In this document: positions 33,358-42,151 of the stretch, in pieces
Position numbering within the stretch: position 1 is the first letter of the stretch
How the letters are laid out: every line of letters begins with the position of its first letter
Assembly (NCBI GenBank): GCA_041393775.1
Contig: JAWKJM010000003.1
Coordinates: 1,181,160-1,245,159, forward strand
Direction: 5' to 3'
From: JADKAV01 sp041393775
GTDB lineage: Bacteria; Actinomycetota; Actinomycetes; S36-B12; UBA10799
Length of the DNA: 64,000 nt
Notes under the pieces: model-generated
What the model was told of the DNA's origin: nothing
The model's database searches: none
The model's input: only the letters and a program-made list of their open reading frames with translations
Program-made: the position numbers and the translations under genes

Positions 33358-33363
33358 TAACCT
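33358..33363 (+). promoter_or_regulatory. -10 box giving a leaderless guaB transcript
   Basis: TAACCT lies 6 nt before the guaB ATG at 33370. Confidence 0.55.
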
Positions 33364-33369
33364 TGGTGC

Positions 33370-34866
33370 ATGGAGTCCTCTTCCGTCCCCGACCTGTTCG
33401 CCCCCATCGGTCTCACTTTCGATGACGTCCTGCTCGTGCCCGCAGCATCTGATGTCGTGCCCTCGGAGGTGGATACCTCGACCCAGTTGACCCGGTCGTT
33501 GCGCCTGCGGGTACCGCTGGTCAGCAGCGCCATGGACACGGTCACCGAGGCACGCATGGCCATCGCCATGGCCCGGATCGGTGGGGCGGGCGTTCTGCAC
33601 CGCAACATGTCCATCGAGGACCAGGCCTCGCAGGTCGACATCGTGAAGCGCTCCGAAGCAGGCATGGTGAGCAATCCGGTCACCTGCCGGCCCACGGACT
33701 CGCTGGCCGACGTTGATGCCATGTGTCGTCACTACCGCATCTCGGGGCTGCCGGTCGTCGATGACGACGGGCATTTGCTGGGAATCGTGACCAACCGGGA
33801 CATGCGATTCGAGGAGGACCGCTCGGTGCCGGTTGCACAGATCATGACGGCTGCGCCGCTGGTCACCGGGAGCTTGGGGATCGACCCGACCGAGGCACTC
33901 GGCCTCCTGCGCCGCCACAAGATCGAGAAACTCCCGCTGGTGGATGCGGACAACCGCGTTCGTGGTCTCATCACGGTGAAGGACTACCTGAAGTCCGAGG
34001 CCTTCCCGCATGCGACGAAGGATTCGGCGGGCCGCTTGGTGGTCGGTGCAGCGGTCGGGGTGGGCGAGGATTCCTACAAGCGCGCACGCACCCTCGCCGA
34101 GGCGGGCGTCGACTTCGTGGTCGTCGATACCGCACATGGGCACAGCCAGGCGGTGCTCGACATGGTCGCCCGCCTGAAGAACGACACCAACGTCGACGTC
34201 GTCGGCGGCAACATCGCCACCGCGGAGGCGGCCGTGGCGCTCGCCGACGCGGGGGCCGACGCAGTCAAGGTGGGGGTTGGGCCTGGTTCGATCTGCACCA
34301 CCCGGGTCGTGGCAGGCGTGGGGGTGCCGCAGGTGACCGCGATCCACGAAGTCGCCAGTGTTCTGCGTCCCAGGGGGCTGCCGGTGATCGCGGACGGCGG
34401 GTTGCAGTACAGCGGCGACATCGCCAAAGCCATGGTGGCCGGCGCGGACACCGTCATGCTGGGGTCGTTGCTGGCCGGTTGCGAGGAATCGCCCGGCGAG
34501 GTGGTTTTCGTGAGCGGCAAGCAGTTCAAGCAGTACCGCGGCATGGGGTCGCTGGGAGCGATGCAGAGCCGCGGGGAGGCGAAGTCCTTCTCCAAGGACC
34601 GGTACTTCCAGGACGACGTGCTCAGTGACGACAAACTCGTGCCGGAAGGCATCGAGGGACAAGTCCCGTACCGCGGCAAACTGTCCGTGGTCGCGCACCA
34701 GTTGATCGGGGGGCTGCGCGCGGCCATGGGCTACAGCGGTGCCGACTCGATCGACCGACTCCATTCGAAGGGCAGGTTCGTGCGGATCACCGCGGCCGGC
34801 TTGAAGGAAAGCCACCCGCATGACATCCAGATGACGGTGGAGGCCCCGAACTACCACCGCCGGTAG
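33370..34866 (+). CDS. guaB: Inosine-5'-monophosphate dehydrogenase
   Basis: Oxidises IMP to XMP, the committed step to GMP. The 498-residue protein has the N-terminal TFDDVLLVPA, a CBS-domain pair at about residues 110-220, the catalytic loop GPGSICTTR with the active-site Cys near residue 308, and the flap YRGMGSLGAM. ATG is 6 nt after a -10 box. Works with guaA (45.1 kb) and the guaB3 paralogue next door. Confidence 0.97.
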   Translation: MESSSVPDLFAPIGLTFDDVLLVPAASDVVPSEVDTSTQLTRSLRLRVPLVSSAMDTVTEARMAIAMARIGGAGVLHRNMSIEDQASQVDIVKRSEAGMVSNPVTCRPTDSLADVDAMCRHYRISGLPVVDDDGHLLGIVTNRDMRFEEDRSVPVAQIMTAAPLVTGSLGIDPTEALGLLRRHKIEKLPLVDADNRVRGLITVKDYLKSEAFPHATKDSAGRLVVGAAVGVGEDSYKRARTLAEAGVDFVVVDTAHGHSQAVLDMVARLKNDTNVDVVGGNIATAEAAVALADAGADAVKVGVGPGSICTTRVVAGVGVPQVTAIHEVASVLRPRGLPVIADGGLQYSGDIAKAMVAGADTVMLGSLLAGCEESPGEVVFVSGKQFKQYRGMGSLGAMQSRGEAKSFSKDRYFQDDVLSDDKLVPEGIEGQVPYRGKLSVVAHQLIGGLRAAMGYSGADSIDRLHSKGRFVRITAAGLKESHPHDIQMTVEAPNYHRR

Positions 34867-35002
34867 TCGCGGACCGACGCCCGTGGCCGGAACCCCGCGG
34901 GCGACGGTCGGGCGCGGGCACCGAGTTCTGACCCCTGGTCCGAGAACGGCGCCGCATCGTGTGCCGCGGCGCGGGGCCGACGCCGCCGATCGGCTCTGGC
35001 AG

Positions 35003-35008
35003 TAGGCT
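35003..35008 (+). promoter_or_regulatory. -10 box of guaB3
   Basis: TAGGCT lies 8 nt before the GTG at 35017, consistent with a leaderless transcript. This favours 35017 over the in-frame GTG at 35011, which is only 2 nt away from the box. Confidence 0.5.
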
Positions 35009-35016
35009 GTGTGCCC

Positions 35017-36126
35017 GTGAGCGACATCGTTATAGGGCTGTCCAAGTCGGCCCGAGCGGGCTACTCCTTCGACGACGTGGCCGTGGCGCCGCACAGGCGC
35101 ACGCGTGATCCGGAAGCGGTGGACCTCAAGTGGCAGATGGACGCGTACTCCTTCGAGTTGCCGATCGTGGCGGCGCCGATGGATTCGGTGGTCTCACCGG
35201 ATACGGCTATCGCGATGGGTCATGCCGGTGGCCTGGCGGTCCTGAATCTCGAGGGGCTCTGGACGCGGTACGAGGACCCGAGTGCGGCGTTTGCCGAAAT
35301 CCACCGGGTTTCCTCGCGCGAAGCGGTCGGGGTCCTGCAGCGTCTCTACGCCGAACCCATCAAGCCGGAGTTGATCGCGGCCCGCGTCCAGCAGATGCGC
35401 GACGCCAACATCACCGTGGCCGGGTCCCTGTCGCCCCAGAAGACACATGACTTCTTCCGCGACGTGATCTCAGCGGGGATCGACGTCTTCGTCATCCGCG
35501 GCACAACCGTCAGCGCCGAACACGTGAGTGCGGATCAGGAGCCGTTGAACCTCAAGCAGTTCATCTACGAACTCGATGTCCCGGTGCTGGTCGGCGGTGT
35601 GGCGACCTACCAGTCCGCGCTGCATCTGATGAGGGCCGGTGCCGCGGGCGTACTGGTCGGATTCGGTGGCGGAGCAAGTCATACGACGGCTGACGTACTG
35701 GGTGTGCGCGTTCCCATGGCGACCGCCGTGGCCGATGTCGCTGCCGCGCGCCGCGACTATCTCGACGAGTCGGGTGGGCGGTACGTCCACGTCGTGGCTG
35801 ACGGTGCGATGGGCCGCAGCGGTGACATCGTCAAGGCGATCGCCTGTGGCGCTGACGCGGCGATGGTGGGATCGCCTTTGGCGCGCGCGAGCGACGCGCC
35901 CGGCGCCGGCAGACATTGGGGCATGGAAGCCACGCACGCGGAACTGCCGAGGGGTGAGATGGTCGAGTTCGAGACCGTCGGCACCTGGGACGAAATCCTG
36001 TTCGGTCCGTCCAGGGTCAGCGACGGCACCATGAATCTGGTGGGAGCCCTGCGACGGTCTGTCGCACTCTGCGGTTACTCGGACCTCAAGAGCTTCCAGC
36101 GAGTCGAAATGGTGCGCAGCCACTAG
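35017..36126 (+). CDS. guaB3: GuaB3 family IMP dehydrogenase-related protein
   Basis: A 369-residue TIM-barrel paralogue of IMPDH found next to guaB throughout actinobacteria. It keeps the N-terminal SARAGYSFDDVAVAPHRRTR and PIVAAPMDSVVS regions and the C-terminal phosphate-binding GADAAMVGSPLARA, but has no CBS pair and no GPGSIC catalytic-Cys loop where guaB has one (IRGTTVSAEHVSADQ occupies that area). It therefore probably does not act as a normal IMPDH; the true reaction is unknown. Confidence 0.88.
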   Translation: MSDIVIGLSKSARAGYSFDDVAVAPHRRTRDPEAVDLKWQMDAYSFELPIVAAPMDSVVSPDTAIAMGHAGGLAVLNLEGLWTRYEDPSAAFAEIHRVSSREAVGVLQRLYAEPIKPELIAARVQQMRDANITVAGSLSPQKTHDFFRDVISAGIDVFVIRGTTVSAEHVSADQEPLNLKQFIYELDVPVLVGGVATYQSALHLMRAGAAGVLVGFGGGASHTTADVLGVRVPMATAVADVAAARRDYLDESGGRYVHVVADGAMGRSGDIVKAIACGADAAMVGSPLARASDAPGAGRHWGMEATHAELPRGEMVEFETVGTWDEILFGPSRVSDGTMNLVGALRRSVALCGYSDLKSFQRVEMVRSH

Positions 36127-36225
36127 GTGCGATGGTTTCATCGGCTGGTCTCGGACTGCTGGAGGAGGTTCGGGCCCAGTGCTCCCGTGGGAGTCGTTTC
36201 GGCTAGTCATGCGCGGCCGTGGCCG

Positions 36226-36447
36226 GCTGCCCGGCGGAAATCGTTCGCGTTAGTGGTCCATGGCCGTGGCGGGCCGCCCTTTAGGCGGGGAAACGCCGGG
36301 CCGGAACCGCTCGGGTTAGAGAACGTGCACGAGGTTAGAGAAGCCACACGTGCGTTCACTAACCTGGTGCACGATCTCTAACCTCGCGACCATTCTCTAA
36401 CCTCGCGGCCCACGTCTGCGGTGACCGAGTACACGGGCCGGAACTCT
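36226..36447 (+). repeat. Family I composite element, copy 2
   Basis: A truncated R1 unit (36226-36275), a second R1 unit (36276-36314), then the R2 hairpin with left arm 36315-36342, the CACGTG-containing loop and right arm 36355-36382, an extra CATTCTCTAACCTCG site, and the R3 tail (CTGCGGTGACCGAGTACACG). Confidence 0.8.
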
Positions 36448-36840
36448 CGCCGCTCGTGCCTGATGTGAATTGGTCTGTCCCCGTGCAGGAGTTTTCCGCA
36501 GGCGGCTTCCGCGGTGCCCCACAGTTGCTCGCGGGACCCGAAGAAGTTGAAACGTTCGTGCGGGCCGGGCTTTGCTGTGGCCCGCAAGTGCTGTTCGTTG
36601 GCGTTCAGCGCGCGAAGAGCGTCAATGAACTGGACGCAACATCAGCGAAGACCCAGTCGGTGGGCTACTGCTGGTAGTTGCCCGTCAGCCGAACACCGGC
36701 GGATCGGTCAGCGTGCACCACCGGCAGGTCGCCTCCGACACGTGGCACGCGAACGTGAAGAAGCCCGCCCACCGGATTGGGCAGGTCCCGACAGTCCAGC
36801 CGCACGGGTTCCGGTTCGTCATCCGCGGCCGTGGCCTGCC

Positions 36841-37118
36841 GCGGCGTTCAGGCGGGCAATGCCGGGCTGAGATCGCTCGCGTTAGTCCTCCTGGGCCGTG
36901 GCCGGCCGCGGCGTTCAGGCGGGAAATGCCGGGCTGAGATCGCTCGCGTTAGAGAATGTGCACGAGGTTAGAGAAGCCACACGTGCATTCTCTAACCTCG
37001 TGCACATTCTCTAACCTCCCGGCCAACCCCTGCGGCCACCGAGTGCACGAGCCGTTGCGAACTAGACCTTCAGACTCCCGCTCGGACCTGAAGGCGTCCA
37101 CGCGCCGAACGGGAACGC
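36841..37118 (+). repeat. Family I composite element, copy 3 (perfect hairpin)
   Basis: R1 units at 36841 and 36908 (period 67 bp). The R2 hairpin is perfect: left arm 36948-36975 and right arm 36988-37015 are 28-nt exact complements around the 12-nt loop GCCACACGTGCA. The R3 tail (CCAACCCCTGCGG ... GCCGAACGGGAACG) ends near 37118 and matches the tail of copy 1. Confidence 0.9.
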
Positions 37119-37187
37119 ATGAGCCTAACGCGAACCCTTCGGCGGCCGTTGTGCGACTTGGTCTGCTGTCTGTCGGGGTCCACCGAT

Positions 37188-38072
37188 TCAGCGGCCGTAG
37201 CCACCCAGTGGTGCGGACCGCCCCCGCCAGTAGTTGCCGTAAACGAACACCCGGTCCCGGACCGCAAGGCGTTTGAACAGCCAGTCCTGCTGCCTGGGCC
37301 AAGTGCGAACGCAGCCGTGCGACATGGGCTTGGTCCGGATCGGCTTGCGCACTCCGTGGAAGGCGATCCCGCGGTCGAAGTAGATGGGCCGGTACAGCCC
37401 CGGACGGCCGTCGGGTTCCGGGAACAGGGAACTGCGCTGCCAGGCATTGACCTTGTAGTAGACACGCTTAAAACCGGGCCGGGTCCTGTGGAACCCGTTG
37501 TCCTTGCCTGTGCTCACGGGCAGAACCCGCAGCACGACCCCCTTGTTGTCGGTCACGTAGGTGGCCTGGCAAGTGAGACTGACCAGCGCCTTGACCCCCA
37601 GGAGTTTCCTCGGCAGCACTGGCAGTTCGGTGGCGTCGATGATCTCCGCTCGCAATTGCGCCCTGGCCAGCTTGCGGGTGGCCGTGCGGCCGTTGAGATC
37701 CCGGTATACGCACAGGGCCCGTCGCGTCGTCTTCGTGAGGCGTCCGTCGACCTTGCCCGTCGGAAGACCGAGGCTATCGAGGGCCGTTTCAAGTTGCAGT
37801 TTCGGATCGGTCGTCGGGGTGATCGTCGGCGAGGGGGTTAGGGGAGGAGGGGTCGGCGTCATCGGCGGAGTGGTCTGCGCCGGAGTGGTCGGCGTCGAAG
37901 GGTCCGGGGACGGCGAGGTCGGAGGCGGCGAGACGGTTGGCGTGGTCGACGGGCTCGTGCTGGAACCGGGCCCTCCCCCGGGTTCGGCCACGACAGGGGC
38001 ATTCCCGAGTGCGGCGATGGCCAACGGGGTCACGAGCGCGGTGGCGGTGATCCATTTGGCGGCGGGGAGCAT
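37188..38072 (-). CDS. Secreted L,D-transpeptidase (YkuD family)
   Basis: A 294-residue exported protein: signal sequence at residues 1-28, a Pro/Thr/Ser-rich linker at about 30-90, a central domain, and a C-terminal YkuD catalytic domain with FHGVRKP and MSHGCVRTW, which contain the catalytic His and Cys. L,D-transpeptidases make 3-3 peptidoglycan crosslinks or attach proteins. TACCGT lies 6 nt before the ATG, so the transcript is probably leaderless. A perfect palindrome sits at the -35 position. Confidence 0.85.
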   Translation of the reverse strand: MLPAAKWITATALVTPLAIAALGNAPVVAEPGGGPGSSTSPSTTPTVSPPPTSPSPDPSTPTTPAQTTPPMTPTPPPLTPSPTITPTTDPKLQLETALDSLGLPTGKVDGRLTKTTRRALCVYRDLNGRTATRKLARAQLRAEIIDATELPVLPRKLLGVKALVSLTCQATYVTDNKGVVLRVLPVSTGKDNGFHRTRPGFKRVYYKVNAWQRSSLFPEPDGRPGLYRPIYFDRGIAFHGVRKPIRTKPMSHGCVRTWPRQQDWLFKRLAVRDRVFVYGNYWRGRSAPLGGYGR

Positions 38073-38078
38073 TCAATC

Positions 38079-38084
38079 ACGGTA
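38079..38084 (-). promoter_or_regulatory. -10 box giving a leaderless L,D-transpeptidase transcript
   Basis: TACCGT on the minus strand, 6 nt before the ATG (38072). Confidence 0.5.
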
Positions 38085-38093
38085 GCGGAGGTG

Positions 38094-38108
38094 GATCGTT
38101 CAACGATC
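38094..38108. promoter_or_regulatory. Candidate operator of the L,D-transpeptidase gene
   Basis: Perfect palindrome GATCGTT-C-AACGATC covering the -35 region of the minus-strand promoter. The regulator is unknown. Confidence 0.45.
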
Positions 38109-38337
38109 ACCCGGTGTTGCTGATCCGTTAATCGGTCATACGGCTCGTTCTGCCGGGATCCATGTTCGACTTTCGGCCTTGCGATCGCCCGATCGTCGCG
38201 GAGTCCGGTCGTCAACCACTGCGATCTCGACGGATTCGCAAAAGCGCATGCAGACTCGCCGAACGAGTCGACGATGGCGCCTGCGCCGGCGCTGATCCGG
38301 TTTGGGCTTTCCCCCCGGTGGGAACGCCTTCCGGGTT

Positions 38338-38343
38338 TAGTCT
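38338..38343 (+). promoter_or_regulatory. -10 box giving a leaderless aldehyde dehydrogenase transcript
   Basis: TAGTCT lies 6 nt before the ATG at 38350. Confidence 0.5.
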
Positions 38344-38349
38344 GGCCAC

Positions 38350-39921
38350 ATGACCATCGCGCCGGAGAAACCGGCGGCCCAAGTGGCCGGAATTGATGTG
38401 AACAGCCTGGTCGCACAGGTGGTTGCCTCGGCCCGGGCGCAGACTCTGGAGTCCGTTTCTCCCTTCACCCTCGAACCGCTGGCCCGCATCCCGATCAGTA
38501 CCGACGAGGACGTCGAGATGGCGTTCGAAACCTCCCGGCGCGCGCAGAAGCGGTGGGCGCAGTGGACACCGAAGGAGCGGGCCCGCGTCATTCTGAGGTT
38601 CCACGATCTGATGCTCGAGCACCGTTCCACGACACTGGATCTCATCCAGATCGAGAACGGCAAGGCCAGGGCGCATGCCTCGGAGGAGTTCCTCGACGTC
38701 CTGCTGACCTCGCGCCACTACGCCCGGGTGGCTCCAAAGAAGTTGGCCGCTGTGAAACATCGGGGTGTCCTGCCCGTGCTCACGGCCGTGGCCGAGATCC
38801 GTCACCCCAAGGGTGTGGTCGGCGTCATCTCTCCCTGGAACTACCCACTGACCCTGGCGGTCTCCGATGCCATCCCGGCCTTGCTGGCGGGCAATGGCAT
38901 CGTGCTCAAGCCCGACTCGCAGACGGCGCTGACCGCGCTGTGGGCGGTGCGGCTGCTGCGGGAGGCGGGTCTGCCCGAGGGTCTGCTACAAGTCGTCGTC
39001 GGCCCGGGGGCCAAGATCGGGCCGATGATCGTCAAGCACGCCGACTACTTGATGTTCACCGGTTCCACCGCAGTGGGGCGCCAACTCGCAGAGATGTGCG
39101 GGAAGGAACTGATCGGTTGCTCGATGGAACTCGGCGGCAAGAACGCGATGTTGGTGCTGGCCGACGCGGACCTGGACCGGGCGGCAGAGATCGCCGTGAG
39201 GGCGTGCTTCAGCAACACGGGGCAGTTGTGCATCTCCATGGAGCGCATGTACGTCAACGAGAAGGTCTATGACGCCTTCCTCGAGAAGTTCGTCGCGCGC
39301 ACGAAGGCGATGCACCTGCAGTCTGGGGTCGGCTGGGGCGCGGACATGGGGTCACTGATCAGTCAGAAACAACTGGACACCGTCACCGAACATGTCGAAG
39401 ATGCTCTGGCAAAGGGCGCCACGGCGCTGGCCGGTGGCAAGGCCCGGCCCGATATCGGCCCGCTCTTCTTCGAGCCGACCATCCTCGAGGGTGTCACCCG
39501 GGAGATGACCGCGTGCATCACCGAAACGTTCGGACCGGTGGTCAGCGTCTACAAGGTCCAGAACGATGAAGAAGCGATCGACCGCGCCAACGCCACCGAA
39601 TACGGCCTGAACGCCTCAGTGATGACCAGGGACACCAGGCACGGGCGCAAGGTCGCCTCCCGCCTGCAGGCGGGGACGGTGAACGTCAACGAGGGGTATG
39701 GCTCGGCCTGGGGCACCACATCTGCGCCGATGGGCGGGATGGGAGCCTCGGGCATCGGTCGCCGCCACGGCACCGAAGGGCTGCTGAAGTACACCGAGGC
39801 GCAGACGGTCGCAGTGCAACGCCTGGTCCACCTCGGACCGCAATTCGGTATGGACGATGAACAGTGGAGTCACTTCATGACCGCATCGCTGGCCATGATG
39901 AAGAAGATGGGGATGTCCTGA
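38350..39921 (+). CDS. Aldehyde dehydrogenase, succinate-semialdehyde dehydrogenase (GabD2)-like
   Basis: A 523-residue NAD(P)-dependent dehydrogenase. ISPWNYPL cofactor motif, MFTGSTAVGR, catalytic Glu in SMELGGKNAM (near 260) and catalytic Cys in TGQLCISME (near 293), then ETFGPVVSVYK. It most resembles mycobacterial GabD2, but substrate prediction inside the family is unreliable. Its stop overlaps the start of a GMC oxidase (TGATG), so the oxidase may produce or accompany its aldehyde substrate. Confidence 0.85.
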   Translation: MTIAPEKPAAQVAGIDVNSLVAQVVASARAQTLESVSPFTLEPLARIPISTDEDVEMAFETSRRAQKRWAQWTPKERARVILRFHDLMLEHRSTTLDLIQIENGKARAHASEEFLDVLLTSRHYARVAPKKLAAVKHRGVLPVLTAVAEIRHPKGVVGVISPWNYPLTLAVSDAIPALLAGNGIVLKPDSQTALTALWAVRLLREAGLPEGLLQVVVGPGAKIGPMIVKHADYLMFTGSTAVGRQLAEMCGKELIGCSMELGGKNAMLVLADADLDRAAEIAVRACFSNTGQLCISMERMYVNEKVYDAFLEKFVARTKAMHLQSGVGWGADMGSLISQKQLDTVTEHVEDALAKGATALAGGKARPDIGPLFFEPTILEGVTREMTACITETFGPVVSVYKVQNDEEAIDRANATEYGLNASVMTRDTRHGRKVASRLQAGTVNVNEGYGSAWGTTSAPMGGMGASGIGRRHGTEGLLKYTEAQTVAVQRLVHLGPQFGMDDEQWSHFMTASLAMMKKMGMS

Positions 39922-41612
39922 TGGAGCAGTTCGACTACGACGTTGCGATTATCGGCTCGGGGTTCGGGGGTTCGGTCTCGGCGTTACGCCTGACCGAGAA
40001 GGGCTACCGGGTCCTCGTCATCGAAGCAGGCCGCCGGTTCGAGGACGAGGATCTGCCCAAGACCTCTTGGCGCACCCAACGGTTCCTGTGGGCGCCGGCA
40101 CTGGGCTGCTACGGGATCCAGCGCATCCACGTGCTGCCCGACGCGATCATCCTGGCCGGTGCCGGGGTCGGCGGTGGGTCGTTGGTGTACGCGAACACGC
40201 TGTACGTGCCGCCGGAGCCGTTCTTCAAGGACAAGCATTGGGCGCACATCACCGACTGGCAGAGCGAACTCGCTCCGTACTACGACCAGGCCCAGCGCAT
40301 GCTAGGCGTGGTCCAGAACCCGACGATGACCCCGGCGGACATCCAACTCAAGGCGGTTGCCGACGAGATGGGCGTGGGGGACACGTTCCGGATGACCCCG
40401 GTCGGTGTCTACTTCGGCGACGGCCCGGGCGTCACCAAGGAGGACCCGTACTTCGGGGGCAGGGGACCCGCGCGCACGGGCTGCAAGGAGTGTGGCGAGT
40501 GCATGACCGGATGCCGGCACAACTCGAAGAACACACTGGTCAAGAACTACCTTGCGCTGGCTGAAAGCGCCGGCGCCGAGGTGCAGCCGATGACCACGGT
40601 CACCGGACTCGAGCAGTTCGGCGAGGGTTACGCGATCCACGTCAAGCGCACGGATGCGCCGCGGAAGGGTCGTCGGCGCATCTACGCCAAGCAGGTGATA
40701 ATGGCCGCCGGCGCTTACAACACGCAGCGGCTTCTCCACGCGATGAAGGACGCCGGACGGCTGCCGAACCTCTCGCCGGCCCTGGGCAGGTTGTCCCGCT
40801 CGAACTCGGAGGCGATCCTCGGTGCCATCACCAGGGACCGCAGCCACGACTACACCCGCGGCGTGGCCATCACATCGAGCTTCTTCCCCGAGCCGCACAC
40901 GCACATCGAACCCGTGCGCTACGGCAAGGGATCGAACGTGATGGGAGCGCTGCAGACGGTACTCACCGACGAGATCGACGGCGAGCCCCGCTGGCGGACC
41001 TGGGTCAAGGCGCTGTTCGAGCACCGCGGTGAGGCGCTGCGGTTCCTCGACCTGCGCGGCTGGTCCGAACGCGCCATCATCCTGCTGGTGATGCAGTCGG
41101 TCGACAACTCCTTGACGGTCAGTGGCAAGCGAGGGCGGTTCGGCCGCTGGCGCCTGACGTCCAAGCAGGGGGAGGGTGAGCCCAACCCGACATGGATCCC
41201 GGCGGGCAACGAGGCCGCACGGCTGTTGAGCGCGCGCATCGACGGGCTGCCGGGCGGCAACCTCGGGGACCTGATCGCCGCTCCCATGACGGCGCACTTC
41301 GTCGGTGGCTGCGTCATCGGGGACTCCCCGGAGCACGGTGTGATCGACGGGTACCACCGCGTGTACGGCCACCCCGGGCTGCACGTCGTGGACGGGGCCG
41401 CGATCTCGGCGAATCTGGGTGTCAATCCGTCACTGACCATCACCGCGCAGGCCGAGCGCGCGATGGCGCTGTGGCCGAACAAGGGTGACACGGATGTGCG
41501 TCCGGAGTTGGGTCAGGCCTACCAGAGGGTCGCGCCGGTGACTCCCAAGGAGCCCGTGGTGCCCGACTCGGCGCCGGGTGCCCTGCGGTTGCCGATCGTC
41601 GAGGTGCGGTAG
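39921..41612 (+). CDS. GMC-family FAD oxidoreductase, ChoD-like
   Basis: A 563-residue flavoprotein: N-terminal FAD-binding IIGSGFGGSVSALRL, the internal GAGVGGGSLVYANTL, a cysteine-rich stretch GCKECGECMTGCRHNSK near residue 190, and C-terminal HFVGGCVIGD and DGAAISANLGVNPSLT. It resembles M. tuberculosis ChoD (Rv3409c, also near guaB/guaB3), annotated as a cholesterol oxidase but of uncertain substrate. Translationally coupled to the aldehyde dehydrogenase. Confidence 0.85.
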   Translation: MEQFDYDVAIIGSGFGGSVSALRLTEKGYRVLVIEAGRRFEDEDLPKTSWRTQRFLWAPALGCYGIQRIHVLPDAIILAGAGVGGGSLVYANTLYVPPEPFFKDKHWAHITDWQSELAPYYDQAQRMLGVVQNPTMTPADIQLKAVADEMGVGDTFRMTPVGVYFGDGPGVTKEDPYFGGRGPARTGCKECGECMTGCRHNSKNTLVKNYLALAESAGAEVQPMTTVTGLEQFGEGYAIHVKRTDAPRKGRRRIYAKQVIMAAGAYNTQRLLHAMKDAGRLPNLSPALGRLSRSNSEAILGAITRDRSHDYTRGVAITSSFFPEPHTHIEPVRYGKGSNVMGALQTVLTDEIDGEPRWRTWVKALFEHRGEALRFLDLRGWSERAIILLVMQSVDNSLTVSGKRGRFGRWRLTSKQGEGEPNPTWIPAGNEAARLLSARIDGLPGGNLGDLIAAPMTAHFVGGCVIGDSPEHGVIDGYHRVYGHPGLHVVDGAAISANLGVNPSLTITAQAERAMALWPNKGDTDVRPELGQAYQRVAPVTPKEPVVPDSAPGALRLPIVEVR

Positions 41613-41630
41613 CGGTTCGGGCGGACGCGG

Positions 41631-42098
41631 TTACCGGCGGTCCCACGCCCCCGGCGTGTTGAGCAGGGTGGCCATCGCGTCGGAGCGGTGACCCGTGACG
41701 ACGTCTTCGAGCGTGGTGTTCTCCAGCACCGACCTCAGCGCTGCCCGGGTGGCCACCCATACGGCGCGCAGATGCTCGGCCGGGCCGGTGTAGACCGCGT
41801 CCTCGGGGGCTTCATTGCGAACGGCTCCCAGGGGGCCGTCCAGCACCCTGATGATGTCGGCCACGCAGATGTCGTCGGGGGGGATCGCGAGGCGGTACCC
41901 ACCGTCGGCGCCGCGCTGACTGATCACCAGTCCGGCCTTGCGCAACTGACCCAGGATCCCCTCGAGGAACCGGGCGGGGATCTGCTGCCGGGCGGCCAGC
42001 GCATCGGCCTTCTGCAGACGCTGGGGATCGGTGTCCCAGGACAGTGCCAACTCGCTCATCGCACGAAGTGCGTAATCGACCCGGGCTGAGATCTGCAT
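41631..42098 (-). CDS. Rrf2-family transcriptional regulator
   Basis: A 155-residue Rrf2 winged-helix repressor (MQISARVDYALRAMSELAL, IPARFLEGILGQLRKAGLV, GADGGYRLAIPP). It has no cysteines at all, so it cannot be an Fe-S IscR/NsrR type and is more like the metabolite-responsive CymR group that controls sulfur genes. It is the last gene downstream of ssuABC on the same strand, which supports control of sulfonate uptake. RBS GGGAGAA upstream. Confidence 0.85.
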   Translation of the reverse strand: MQISARVDYALRAMSELALSWDTDPQRLQKADALAARQQIPARFLEGILGQLRKAGLVISQRGADGGYRLAIPPDDICVADIIRVLDGPLGAVRNEAPEDAVYTGPAEHLRAVWVATRAALRSVLENTTLEDVVTGHRSDAMATLLNTPGAWDRR

Positions 42099-42151
42099 GG
42101 TGGCATTCTCCCGTCTGCTGGCGGCATTGCCACCTCGGGCCGCGTCGTGGC

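Larger units (their letters stand above)
36127..37187. other. 1.06-kb non-coding block with two family I elements
   Basis: The largest gap in the window, between convergent guaB3 and the L,D-transpeptidase. It holds family I copies 2 and 3 and, between them (36448-36840), sequence with no convincing gene. A minus-strand frame at about 36640-36378 (VQFIDALRALNANEQ, FGSREQLWGTAEAACG) reads like a protein fragment but has an in-frame stop upstream and no recognised family. Short open frames that translate the repeats are not considered genes. Confidence 0.6.

Noticed and set aside
36456..36677. Plus-strand 73-codon frame in the guaB3-L,D-transpeptidase gap
   Set aside because: No start signal, no recognisable domain, and it overlaps the opposite-strand fragment; not supported as a gene.
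36841..37015. CRISPR-like array
   Set aside because: There are only two 67-bp units, no unique spacers between short repeats, and no cas gene; the structure is a tandem duplication plus hairpin.
41631..42098. Rrf2 protein as an IscR or NsrR iron-sulfur sensor
   Set aside because: The protein contains no cysteine, so it cannot ligate a cluster that way.
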